Source: a virus. Taken from it: a DNA stretch of 46,751 bases. The notes beneath the pieces are model-generated. The model saw only the letters and a list, made by a program, of their open reading frames with translations. It did no database searches and was not told the DNA's origin. The translations under genes were made by a program, and so were the position numbers. Below are positions 17,281-24,634 of this stretch, one piece after another. Numbering within the stretch: the stretch's first letter is position 1; every line of letters begins with the position of its first letter. The stretch covers positions 1 through 46,751 of the IMG/VR virus record IMGVR_UViG_3300032224_002724; one strand, written 5' to 3'.

Positions 17281-18024
17281 ATGAGTGATCTTACAGTTAT
17301 TTTACCATGTGCAGGAAAAGGTTCTCGATTAGGACTTCCTTTTTCTAAAGAAATATATAGTGTTGAAAAAGATAAAAGTTTAATTGATTATACTTTCGAC
17401 CTCTTTAAAGATTTTGGTAGAAAAGATATTCATTTTATTGTTACAATAAATGAATCTAAATTAGATTTAGTAGAATATTTAAAAAAATATAAAGATCGTT
17501 ATAATATAACGTTTACATTTTTTAATCCAAATGAAAAAGAGTATACAGGATCAATTAAAAGTGCAAAACATCTTTTTGGAGAAAAAAATTTAGTTTTACT
17601 TCCAGATTCTTTTTTTACGCTTAAAAAAACTCAAAATCTTTTAGATATTACTTCTAATAGTCTTAACGAAACAGGATTCACTTTCTTTTTTAAAAAAGAA
17701 AAATCAGAATCAATGCTTCGCACAAAAGGGGCTCTAATAATATCCAAAGATAATCTCGTATTAGATTATGAAGATAAACCGCAAGAAAATATTGCAAGAT
17801 TTAATGCTTTTTGGGGTTCATTTGCGTTTCGTAAAAGAACATTTGATGCTTGTATTGAATTTATGGAAAAATCTACATTAAATCATAATATTAAATTAGA
17901 TGAAATAAAAAATACGCCGATATACTTGTCAAAAGGAATTCAAATAAATGAATACTATGACCTTGGAACTTGGCAAGAAATTTACAAATTTATAAAAATA
18001 AAGCATGCAATAACTTTTAATTAA
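17281..18024 (+). CDS. Sugar-1-phosphate nucleotidyltransferase-like protein
   Basis: The 247-residue product has the nucleotidyltransferase N-terminal loop VILPCAGKGSRLGLPFSKEI (G-x-G-x-R-L, then P-x-x-K-E), VLLPDSFF for the metal/sugar-binding acidic strand, GSIKSAKHLF, and FNAFWGSFAFRK near the sugar-binding region. It activates a sugar phosphate to an NDP-sugar. Sequence does not fix the nucleotide; it is not a clear RmlA or RfbF. It may feed the 4,6-dehydratase and Gmd-type enzymes upstream, which is inference. It is followed 2 bases later by a HAD phosphatase. Confidence 0.65.
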   Translation: MSDLTVILPCAGKGSRLGLPFSKEIYSVEKDKSLIDYTFDLFKDFGRKDIHFIVTINESKLDLVEYLKKYKDRYNITFTFFNPNEKEYTGSIKSAKHLFGEKNLVLLPDSFFTLKKTQNLLDITSNSLNETGFTFFFKKEKSESMLRTKGALIISKDNLVLDYEDKPQENIARFNAFWGSFAFRKRTFDACIEFMEKSTLNHNIKLDEIKNTPIYLSKGIQINEYYDLGTWQEIYKFIKIKHAITFN

Positions 18025-18026
18025 AA

Positions 18027-18605
18027 ATGAACAAAAAAATATTATTTGATTGCGATGGAGTGCTTTTAGATTGGGCATATGCTTTCGATATATGGATGAG
18101 TGAAAATGGTTTTAAACGTATACCTAAAACAGATCATATTTATGAAGTTGAAAAACGTTTTGCAATTTCAAAATCTGAAGCTATAAAACAGATAAATAAA
18201 TTTAATGAATCTAATTCTGTAGGATTTATTCCAGCCCTCAACGATGCAGCTCAATTTATTCCAAAATTATATAAGGCGGGTTATAAACTTGAAGTTATAA
18301 GTTGTCTTCATAAAGATAAGCATGCTCAAAAATTAAGAGAAAAAAATTTAATTCATTTATTTGGAGAAGTATTTGAAGATATAAATTGCGGTCTTGATTT
18401 TACAAAAGGGAAAATTGAGTTTTTACAAAAAAAATATTCTGGAAAAAAATATTTTTGGTTAGAAGATTCTGTTGAACACGCAATAGCTGGTAAAAATATT
18501 GGCTTAAAAAGCGTTATAATGAGTCACCCCTATAATTCAAAATGGCGCGGTTTACGAGTTTCTTCAATGAAAGAATTTTATAAATTAGTAACAAAAACAA
18601 AATGA
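18027..18605 (+). CDS. HAD-superfamily phosphatase
   Basis: The 192-residue product has HAD motif I FDCDGVLLDW (Asp8 nucleophile, Asp10), motif II in LEVISC (Ser), a motif III lysine near DFTKGKIEF and motif IV FWLEDSVEH (Glu-Asp). The cap is small and helical, between motifs I and II (MSENGFKRI to KFNES). Probable substrates are sugar phosphates or nucleotides. It overlaps the DeoD-type phosphorylase gene by 4 bases, so a nucleotide-salvage role is as likely as one in sugar synthesis. Confidence 0.7.
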   Translation: MNKKILFDCDGVLLDWAYAFDIWMSENGFKRIPKTDHIYEVEKRFAISKSEAIKQINKFNESNSVGFIPALNDAAQFIPKLYKAGYKLEVISCLHKDKHAQKLREKNLIHLFGEVFEDINCGLDFTKGKIEFLQKKYSGKKYFWLEDSVEHAIAGKNIGLKSVIMSHPYNSKWRGLRVSSMKEFYKLVTKTK

Positions 18606-19288
18606 CTCCTCATATTTCAGCTAAAAAACACGAATACCATCCTATTGTATTAATGCCAGGTGACCCATTGAGGGCCGAATATATTGCAAAAAATTTTTTA
18701 TCAAATACAAAAAAAGTAAACAATGTTAGAAACTGTTATGGCTTTAGTGGCTCCTTTCAAGGTAAAAAAGTATCTGTTCAAGCAAGTGGAATGGGTCAAC
18801 CAAGCTTAGGAATTTATGCAACTGAATTATTTAATAATTATGGAGTAGAAAAAATAATAAGAGTTGGCAGTTGCGGTGGAATATCAAAAAAAATAAAAGT
18901 TGGGGATATAGTTGTTGCTATGACTGCTTCTACAGAAAGTCAAATGACACAAAAAATCACGCCTGGTTTTCATCTTTCTCCAGTATGCGATTATGAATTA
19001 CTTAAAAAATTTATAGATAAATGTCCTCAAGCACATGTAGGATCTATTGTATCTAATGATTTTTTTTATCAACCTGAAAAAAAATGGTTTCAAAATCTTC
19101 ATAAAATAGGGATTCTTGCTGTTGAAATGGAAACGCACCTTTTATATAGTTTAGCTATGCTTTATGGCAAAAAAGCATTATCAGTAAATACAGTATCCGA
19201 TCATATGTTTTTGAGAAAAAAAATGTCAGTTAAAGAAAGAGAACAAGGGTTAGATATAATGATTACGAAAGTTTTAGAAAGCCTTTAA
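18602..19288 (+). CDS. deoD: DeoD-type purine nucleoside phosphorylase
   Basis: The 228-residue product matches the hexameric bacterial PNP family: LMPGDPLRAEYIA (phosphate site), SGMGQPSLGIYATEL, RVGSCGGI, VEMETHLLYSLA (ribose-binding Glu-Met-Glu) and VNTVSDH (base-binding Ser-Asp). The length is close to E. coli DeoD (about 239). It splits purine nucleosides with phosphate into base and ribose-1-phosphate, which could recycle host nucleotides. It closes the plus-strand sugar/nucleotide module; about 70 AT-rich bases containing a promoter follow. Confidence 0.85.
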   Translation: MTPHISAKKHEYHPIVLMPGDPLRAEYIAKNFLSNTKKVNNVRNCYGFSGSFQGKKVSVQASGMGQPSLGIYATELFNNYGVEKIIRVGSCGGISKKIKVGDIVVAMTASTESQMTQKITPGFHLSPVCDYELLKKFIDKCPQAHVGSIVSNDFFYQPEKKWFQNLHKIGILAVEMETHLLYSLAMLYGKKALSVNTVSDHMFLRKKMSVKEREQGLDIMITKVLESL

Positions 19289-19323
19289 CTTTAATTTAAT
19301 GCAGATTATCTATAAAATAAAAC

Positions 19324-19358
19324 TTGCTTAAAACATAAATTTATATTATAAATATAGA
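19324..19358 (+). promoter_or_regulatory. Sigma70-like leaderless promoter for the recombinase operon
   Basis: TTGCTT (19324-19329), 17 bases, TATAAA (19347-19352), then exactly 6 bases to the ATG at 19359. The expected transcription start is therefore the A of the ATG. The -10 also reads TATAAATA, the T4 late-promoter motif, but that word is expected by chance several times in DNA this AT-rich. Confidence 0.55.
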
Positions 19359-19709
19359 ATGTCTAGTAAAAAACTTACTCCGCATAAACTTTGTCAATTT
19401 ATAGTTAAAAAATATGTTACTCAAAAAGTAGATTGGCCAAGAGAAATTAAAATAGCTCAAACGCTTATTAAAACATATAAAGGTTATTCATTTTGGAATA
19501 ATTTAAAAGATTTAAAATTACCTAGTTTAGCTTGGTTTTTAACAGACGAGGGCAAGAAGTTTATTGCAACAGAACAAATTAAAGATAAGCTAATCTTAGA
19601 ACGACCCGAAAAGATACAATTAAAAGAAAATAAATTAGGACAAGATAAAAAAGTTTGCCAAAAGCCTAAAAGTCTGTTAGAATTTATATCATATGGCAAG
19701 AAAACCTAA
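19359..19709 (+). CDS. Small uncharacterised protein upstream of the recombinase
   Basis: The product has 116 residues and is basic, with KLCQFIVKKYVTQKVDWPREIKIAQTLIKTY in the first half and a Lys/Gln-rich linker before a final SLLEFISYGKKT. The first half reads as a compact helical domain. I do not recognise a family. It is the first gene after a promoter, overlaps the RecA/UvsX-like gene by 17 bases, and is therefore a candidate accessory factor of recombination or replication, such as a loader or mediator. That is inference only. Confidence 0.45.
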   Translation: MSSKKLTPHKLCQFIVKKYVTQKVDWPREIKIAQTLIKTYKGYSFWNNLKDLKLPSLAWFLTDEGKKFIATEQIKDKLILERPEKIQLKENKLGQDKKVCQKPKSLLEFISYGKKT

Positions 19710-20835
19710 AGAAGAAGTCGTTGAATCATCTGGTCCAAGCGCATCAGATAGATTATTATCATTTTTAAAAGATAACAAAGAAGATCATTATAATTTTGAA
19801 GACGAGGTATATTACAAGGTATCTACTGGTAGCTTGAACCTGGATATAGCCACAAGCGGTGGTTTATGCCCAGGGTTGCATAGATTTATTGGAATGAATG
19901 AAGGTGGCAAAACCTCAGAAGCACTCGAAGTAACAAAGAACTTTCTTAAATCAGTAGACAACTCTAGAGCCTTACTTTTTAAGGCAGAAGGAAGATTAAG
20001 CAAAGAAATCAAAGAGCGTTCTGGAATTAAGTTTGTAACTGATCCTAAAGAATGGATTGATGGAACTTGTTTTGTATTTGAATGCAATATTTTCGAAACA
20101 GTTTCAGAATTAATGAAAGATTTGATTCAATCTAATGATGAAAATAAGAGATATATATTTATTCTTGATTCAGTTGACGGATTAATGACTAAAGGTGATT
20201 CTCAAAAAAGTATGACAGAAGCAACGAAGGTTGCAGGAGGAGCAGTTATCTCATCCATGTTAATGAAAAAGATTTCCCTTGCCCTTTCTAAGCGTGGTCA
20301 TATGGCAATCTTTATTAGTCAAGTACGATCTGATATTAAACTTGATCCTTATGCTGCGAATAAAGATATTCGTCAAACTACCGCTACTGGTGGAAATGCT
20401 TTATTGCATTTTGCTAATTGGATTCTTGAATTTGAACCAAAGTTCAACAAGGATCTTATTCTTGAAAAACCAAATGACAAATATGATCCAGTGAAGAATA
20501 AAATCATTGGACACAATGTAAAGATTGTAATTAAAAAATCAACTAATGAATCTACAAATTCCAAGATTCAATATCCAATCAAATATGGTCGCAAAGATGG
20601 ATCTTCTGTTTGGAGAGAGTATGAAGTTATTGATCAAATACTCGCTTGGGAATTTGCAACAGCAAAAGGCGCATGGGTAACATTCTCAGATGAGATTATT
20701 GATGAACTTAAAAATCAAAACCTTGAGCTTAAGAAGCAACATCAAGGAATTGATAATTTAAGATCATATCTTGAAGAAAATAAGCCTATTGTAGATTATT
20801 TTTATAATAAATTTATCAATACTTTGGCTTCATGA
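19693..20835 (+). CDS. RecA/UvsX-like recombinase
   Basis: The 380-residue product has the RecA-fold core. Walker A is GMNEGGKT (67-74), a variant of the usual GPESSGKT. Walker B is RYIFILDSVDGL (153-164). MAIFISQVRSDI and an adjacent TATGGNAL match the L2/ATP-sensing region. FKAEGRL corresponds to the RecA 'DAEGAL' segment. RecA-type proteins coat single-stranded DNA and drive strand exchange for recombination-dependent replication and repair. A C-terminal extension (about 320-380) is charged and helical. It is followed by a small nuclease gene whose ATG overlaps this stop. Confidence 0.8.
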   Translation: MARKPKEEVVESSGPSASDRLLSFLKDNKEDHYNFEDEVYYKVSTGSLNLDIATSGGLCPGLHRFIGMNEGGKTSEALEVTKNFLKSVDNSRALLFKAEGRLSKEIKERSGIKFVTDPKEWIDGTCFVFECNIFETVSELMKDLIQSNDENKRYIFILDSVDGLMTKGDSQKSMTEATKVAGGAVISSMLMKKISLALSKRGHMAIFISQVRSDIKLDPYAANKDIRQTTATGGNALLHFANWILEFEPKFNKDLILEKPNDKYDPVKNKIIGHNVKIVIKKSTNESTNSKIQYPIKYGRKDGSSVWREYEVIDQILAWEFATAKGAWVTFSDEIIDELKNQNLELKKQHQGIDNLRSYLEENKPIVDYFYNKFINTLAS

Positions 20836-21251
20836 GACTATTAAATATTAACGGCACGCTCGTTAATAAAAATGTAAGAAAATACTTAATAGATTGGGAA
20901 GGTAAAAGCCGTAGCAAATTACAGTTTAAATTTAAACAGTTCTTTTATCCTTATTGGAAAAATCATATAGTTTATGAAGAGTTTCCAGTTTATGGAAGCA
21001 TGCTTAAAGTTGATTTATTAAATGCAACGAAAAAGATAGCAGTTGAGATACAAGGTAATCAACATGAGAGCTTTAATAAGTTTTTTCATGATAATTCACG
21101 ATTAAAATACCTTCAAAGTATAAAAAGAGATGTTAAAAAAGAAAAATGGCTTGAAACTAATGGTTTTAAATTCCTAGAACTTTATGAAGATGACTTAAAA
21201 AATTTATCACCACAATATATAGAAGAAAAGTGCGGAATATTAATTATTTAA
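20832..21251 (+). CDS. Small PD-(D/E)XK-type endonuclease
   Basis: The 139-residue product carries a compact restriction-endonuclease core. The first acidic residue is likely Glu50 or nearby, then KVDLLNATKKIAVEIQGNQH holds Asp61 and Glu72-x-Gln74, the D...E-x-Q form used by several Vsr-like, DUF559-like and phage nucleases. The C-terminal part (KEKWLETNGFKFLELYEDDL) fits the helix-strand that closes the fold. Translation is coupled to the recombinase by a 4-base overlap, so it probably processes recombination intermediates or nicks DNA for repair; that role is inferred. Confidence 0.6.
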   Translation: MRLLNINGTLVNKNVRKYLIDWEGKSRSKLQFKFKQFFYPYWKNHIVYEEFPVYGSMLKVDLLNATKKIAVEIQGNQHESFNKFFHDNSRLKYLQSIKRDVKKEKWLETNGFKFLELYEDDLKNLSPQYIEEKCGILII

Positions 21252-21266
21252 GTGTAAAATGTTGTA
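21252..21266 (+). promoter_or_regulatory. -10-like element for the GTG start at 21267
   Basis: GTGTAAAAT (21252-21260) is followed by 6 bases and then the GTG start, so transcription would begin at the start codon. No -35 is visible. The element resembles those before 4045 and 16229 and supports the GTG start. Confidence 0.35.
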
Positions 21267-21557
21267 GTGACAAATAAAAAGAAATTCAATTTTCCTAATA
21301 ATCTGTTAAAGCAATTAGACGAATGCAGTTTCGGTGGATATATTTTATTTAATTTTAATTCTAAAGGTGATCCACAAGTTTTTACAAAATTTGATAATCA
21401 AATGAATGCTATGGCTCTTTTATATTATATTGGTTCTTGGAGTAGTACAGTAGATCAAATGAATATGGATGCAACAGCAGATGCTATAATGGAACAATCA
21501 GATAAAAATAATAATGATTTCGATAATGAAGATGATATAGAAGATAACGAAGAATAG
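21267..21557 (+). CDS. Small acidic-tailed protein, unknown
   Basis: The GTG start gives a 96-residue product. The body (FPNNLLKQLDECSFGGYILFNF, then YYIGSWSSTVDQMNM) reads as a small mixed domain, and the last 25 residues are almost all Asp, Glu and Asn. Acidic tails on small replication-locus proteins often bind partner proteins, for example a ssDNA-binding protein partner or a nuclease regulator, but I recognise no family. It stands alone between the nuclease gene and the helicase promoter. Confidence 0.4.
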   Translation: MTNKKKFNFPNNLLKQLDECSFGGYILFNFNSKGDPQVFTKFDNQMNAMALLYYIGSWSSTVDQMNMDATADAIMEQSDKNNNDFDNEDDIEDNEE

Positions 21558-21567
21558 AATACTTTAC

Positions 21568-21603
21568 TTGACTTTTAATTTTTAACGTAGTATCATATAT
21601 AGA
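21568..21603 (+). promoter_or_regulatory. Sigma70-like promoter with 1-base leader for the helicase operon
   Basis: TTGACT (21568-21573), 17 bases, TATCAT (21591-21596); the expected start site is 21603, one base before the ATG at 21604. It lies in the 46-base gap between two genes, which suits a promoter. Confidence 0.6.
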
Positions 21604-23088
21604 ATGATTTATTCTGTTCAGATTGAACGACATGTATTAAGCGGTTTAATTAAGTATCAAAATCTTTTTGCAGATATTGATACCTTTATTTCCGAAAACG
21701 ATTTCTATAATGATGTGCATTCCACAATATATGCGGTATATAAGAATATAAAACATAAAGGCGAAACAGTAGATAAAGTACTATTAGCAGAAAAGATTAA
21801 AAATCTTGGTATTTCTTTTAAAGATGATATTAATATTTATGACTATATTGATAATCTTTCTTTTTCACAAATCACAGAAAAAGCCACAGTAGAAGCTTGC
21901 AAAGAGTTATTAAAATTAAGAATTCGTAGAGAAATACTTGATACAGCAGATAAAATCAAAACTCATGTTTCAAAAAATAGTGAATTATCTATAGATCAAA
22001 TTTTAGCAGATGCGGATGCTATGTATAATGGAAAGATATCAGCTTATACAACAAATGATTTGCCAATTAATCTTTTTCAAGATGCAGAAGATATTATTGA
22101 AGAAATTGGAAATTCACCAAAAGAAGAAACTGGATTAATAACTCCATATCCAGAATTTAACAGAATGTATGGTGGTTTAAAGAATGGAAATATCTACGCA
22201 ATTGTAAGTCGTCCAGGCCAAGGTAAAAGTACATGGATTAATGATATGTGTTTTAAAACATCTATCAATCCAAAGAACAAAGTAAAAGCATTAATTTTAG
22301 ATACAGAAATGCAAGCAATAGATATTAGATTTAGAATGATATCTTCATTAACTGGTGTTCCAGTTTGGTATTTGGAAACTGGTAATTGGCGAAAGAATGA
22401 AGAAATGGTAGTAAAAGTTAGATCGGCATGGCCATTAATTAAAAATTACCAATATCATCACTATCATGTTGGTAGTAAAAATATTGATCAAATTTGTTCA
22501 ATGATTCGTAGATGGCATCTTTCCCATGTTGGAAGAGGAAATCAAGCAGTTATCGCATATGATTATATTAAACTTACTGGAGAAAAGGTTGGTCAAAACT
22601 GGGCAGAGCATCAAGCCATTGGAGATAAGATTGATAAGTTAAAAAGAATTTCTGAAGAATTACAAGCACCAATTATTACAGCGATGCAATTGAATCGAAG
22701 CGGAGAATCTTTTAATCGAAAAGGAGCAGATGTTACAGACGATGCCTCTGCAATTTCATTATCAGATAGATTACAATGGTTCGCTTCGTTTGTTGCAATC
22801 TTTAGAAGAAAAACTGTTGATGAATTAGCTTTAGATACTCCGCAATTTGGAACTCATAAATTAATTCCAACTAAAACTCGATTCCAAGGTAAAGATGCAG
22901 CTGGACACCAAGATATTGTAAGGAGATTAGATGCGACAGGAAAAGAAACATGGGCTCAAAATTATCTTAATTATAGAGTTGAAAATTTTAATATTACAGA
23001 ACATGGATCATTAGTAGAAATTGCAGCTAGACAAAGAGAACAATATGAATTAAATGACCAAAATCAAAATGATGGAGAATTACTATGA
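21604..23088 (+). CDS. DnaB-like replicative helicase
   Basis: The 494-residue product has an N-terminal DnaB-type helical domain (ERHVLSGLIKYQNLF, FYNDVHSTIYAVYKNI), a linker helix, and a RecA-type ATPase domain beginning GLKNGNIYAIVSRPGQGKST (Walker A around 203-210). ALILDTEMQA, VIAYDYIKLTG (Walker B), IITAMQLNRSGE and the C-terminal IPTKTRFQGKD arginine region match helicase motifs H1-H4. The enzyme forms a hexameric ring that unwinds DNA at the fork. No separate loader is recognised. The stop overlaps the ThyX gene by 4 bases, and GGAG lies 7 bases before that ATG. Confidence 0.85.
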   Translation: MIYSVQIERHVLSGLIKYQNLFADIDTFISENDFYNDVHSTIYAVYKNIKHKGETVDKVLLAEKIKNLGISFKDDINIYDYIDNLSFSQITEKATVEACKELLKLRIRREILDTADKIKTHVSKNSELSIDQILADADAMYNGKISAYTTNDLPINLFQDAEDIIEEIGNSPKEETGLITPYPEFNRMYGGLKNGNIYAIVSRPGQGKSTWINDMCFKTSINPKNKVKALILDTEMQAIDIRFRMISSLTGVPVWYLETGNWRKNEEMVVKVRSAWPLIKNYQYHHYHVGSKNIDQICSMIRRWHLSHVGRGNQAVIAYDYIKLTGEKVGQNWAEHQAIGDKIDKLKRISEELQAPIITAMQLNRSGESFNRKGADVTDDASAISLSDRLQWFASFVAIFRRKTVDELALDTPQFGTHKLIPTKTRFQGKDAAGHQDIVRRLDATGKETWAQNYLNYRVENFNITEHGSLVEIAARQREQYELNDQNQNDGELL

Positions 23089-23744
23089 ACGTTAAATTAA
23101 TATCAATCACTAAACCAGAAGTAGAAGGAGTTTATAATGTAGAAGATTTAGTAGCTTATTGCGCAAGAGTAAGTAATCCATCTAATCAAATAAATACAGA
23201 AACTGCTCCGAAACTTTTGAAATTTTTAATTAAACATAAGCATTGGAGTCCATTTGAAATGGTGGACTTAACTGTAGAGATAAAAACTAGCAGAGCAATT
23301 GCAGCGCAGATATTAAGACATCGTTCTTTTTCATTTCAAGAATTTAGTCAAAGATATAGCGCAGCAAATGAATTTGAAGATATTGAACTCAGAATGCAAG
23401 GAGATAAAAATAGACAAGTTGGAGAAGAATTAATATCTAGAAATCATCCAGAATATGATAATGTAACAACTTTTATGATGGAAAGTTTAGCAACAGCTCA
23501 AGATTGTTATGATCTTATGATACAAGCAGGAATAGCAAAAGAAGTTGCCAGAATGGTGTTACCATTAACAACTCAAACAACAATGTATATGAAAGGTTCT
23601 TTAAGAAGCTGGATTCATTATCTTGATCTTAGAACAGAAAAAAATACCCAAAAAGAACATAGACTACTTGCAGAAGATTGTAAAAAGATTTTCATGGAAC
23701 AATTCCCAACTATCTCGGAGGCTTTAGAGTGGAAACAGGAGTAA
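23085..23744 (+). CDS. thyX: Flavin-dependent thymidylate synthase
   Basis: The 219-residue product has the ThyX signature R-H-R-x7-S exactly: Arg78-His79-Arg80 then Ser88 in ILRHRSFSFQEFSQRY. WSPFEMVDLTVEIKTSRA, AKEVARMVLPLTTQTTMYM and LRSWIHYLDLR are further ThyX regions for FAD and dUMP binding. It converts dUMP to dTMP with methylenetetrahydrofolate, NADPH and FAD, which would support AT-rich genome synthesis. It lies between helicase and primase. A GGAG at 23074-23077, 7 bases upstream, serves as its ribosome-binding site. Confidence 0.9.
   Translation: MNVKLISITKPEVEGVYNVEDLVAYCARVSNPSNQINTETAPKLLKFLIKHKHWSPFEMVDLTVEIKTSRAIAAQILRHRSFSFQEFSQRYSAANEFEDIELRMQGDKNRQVGEELISRNHPEYDNVTTFMMESLATAQDCYDLMIQAGIAKEVARMVLPLTTQTTMYMKGSLRSWIHYLDLRTEKNTQKEHRLLAEDCKKIFMEQFPTISEALEWKQE
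23717..23721 (+). promoter_or_regulatory. Shine-Dalgarno GGAGG deciding the GTG start of the primase
   Basis: GGAGG ends 7 bases before the GTG at 23729 and lies inside the end of thyX. There is no nearby ATG in frame that would give a conserved N-terminus, so the GTG is favoured. The same 7-base spacing precedes the starts at 12638, 23085, 27465 and 38277. Confidence 0.6.
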
Positions 23745-24634
23745 ACATTCATCAAATATTAACTAGTATGGGATATTCTCTAAAAGATTTTGGTAGAGAA
23801 TATCGAACTAAACCTATTTATAGAGATAGCGACAATGATACTGTATTAAGAATTTATAAAGATTCTGGATTTTGGGTAGACTTCAAAGAAAATATTAGTG
23901 GAGATTTTAATTCTTTAGTTAAGATGAGCCTTAAACTAGAGACGGAAGAACAAGCTAAAGTTTGGCTTAAAAATAATAATTTTCAACATGTAATAAATAA
24001 AGACGAAAAACCTAAAATGAAAGATAAGAAAACTTTTGATAAAGATCTTCTTTTAAAATTAAATAAAAATCATGACTACTGGATTAATAGAGGAGTAGAA
24101 GAACAAATAATAAAACAATTTCAAGGTGGAATCGCTAGTGCTGGCAAAATGAAAGACAGATATGTATTTCCAATATTTAATAGCAAAAATGAAATCACAG
24201 GATTTTCTGGTAGAGATATTACAAATAAAAGTAAGATCAAATGGAAACATTTAGGAGACAAAAGCTCATGGTGCTATCCAATGTTTTTAAACTTAGAGCA
24301 AATAAAAGAAACAAAAGAGGTTTTCTTAATTGAAAGTATTGGAGATTGCTTGTCTCTTTATCAAGCTGGAGTAAAAAATACTATTGTAACTTTTGGATTA
24401 GAAATAAGTATTTCAATATTAAACTTCTTACTTAAAATTGATCCTAATAAAATTTATATATCATTTAATAATGATTCGCAGAAAAATAACGCTGGAAATG
24501 AAGCTTGCGAAAAAGGCATGAATAAATTATTAAGATATTTTGACTCAAGACAACTCTCAATTCAACTTCCAACTAAGAAAGATTTTGGAGAAATGAATAA
24601 AGAAGAAATATTACAATGGAAAAACAATCTCTAA
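23729..24634 (+). CDS. DnaG-like primase (Toprim), without zinc-finger cysteines
   Basis: The 301-residue product resembles DnaG-type primases. An N-terminal module (KPIYRDSDNDTVLRIYK, then FWVDFKENISGDFNSLV) occupies the place of the zinc-binding domain but has none of its cysteines. A catalytic core follows: YWINRGVEEQIIKQFQGGIAS, RYVFPIFNSKNEITGFSGRD. The Toprim region reads FLIESIGDCLSLYQAGV and ISFNNDSQKNNAGNEA; the usual E-G-x-x-D is E-S-I-G-D, and D-x-D is Asn-Asn-Asp. So it keeps one Glu and two Asp positions but with altered residues. It probably makes primers for the helicase-linked fork, though activity should not be assumed. The C-terminal helicase-interacting domain is short. Confidence 0.65.
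   Translation: METGVNIHQILTSMGYSLKDFGREYRTKPIYRDSDNDTVLRIYKDSGFWVDFKENISGDFNSLVKMSLKLETEEQAKVWLKNNNFQHVINKDEKPKMKDKKTFDKDLLLKLNKNHDYWINRGVEEQIIKQFQGGIASAGKMKDRYVFPIFNSKNEITGFSGRDITNKSKIKWKHLGDKSSWCYPMFLNLEQIKETKEVFLIESIGDCLSLYQAGVKNTIVTFGLEISISILNFLLKIDPNKIYISFNNDSQKNNAGNEACEKGMNKLLRYFDSRQLSIQLPTKKDFGEMNKEEILQWKNNL

Noticed and set aside
390-19288. A bacterial O-antigen chromosomal island
   Set aside because: No flippase, polymerase or chain-length genes and continuity with phage replication and virion-type genes make a viral origin more likely; a prophage is still possible.
1951-19354. T4-like late promoters TATAAATA (for example at 1951, 6849, 19347)
   Set aside because: In DNA this AT-rich the 8-base word is expected several times by chance, and the sites lie before non-virion genes.
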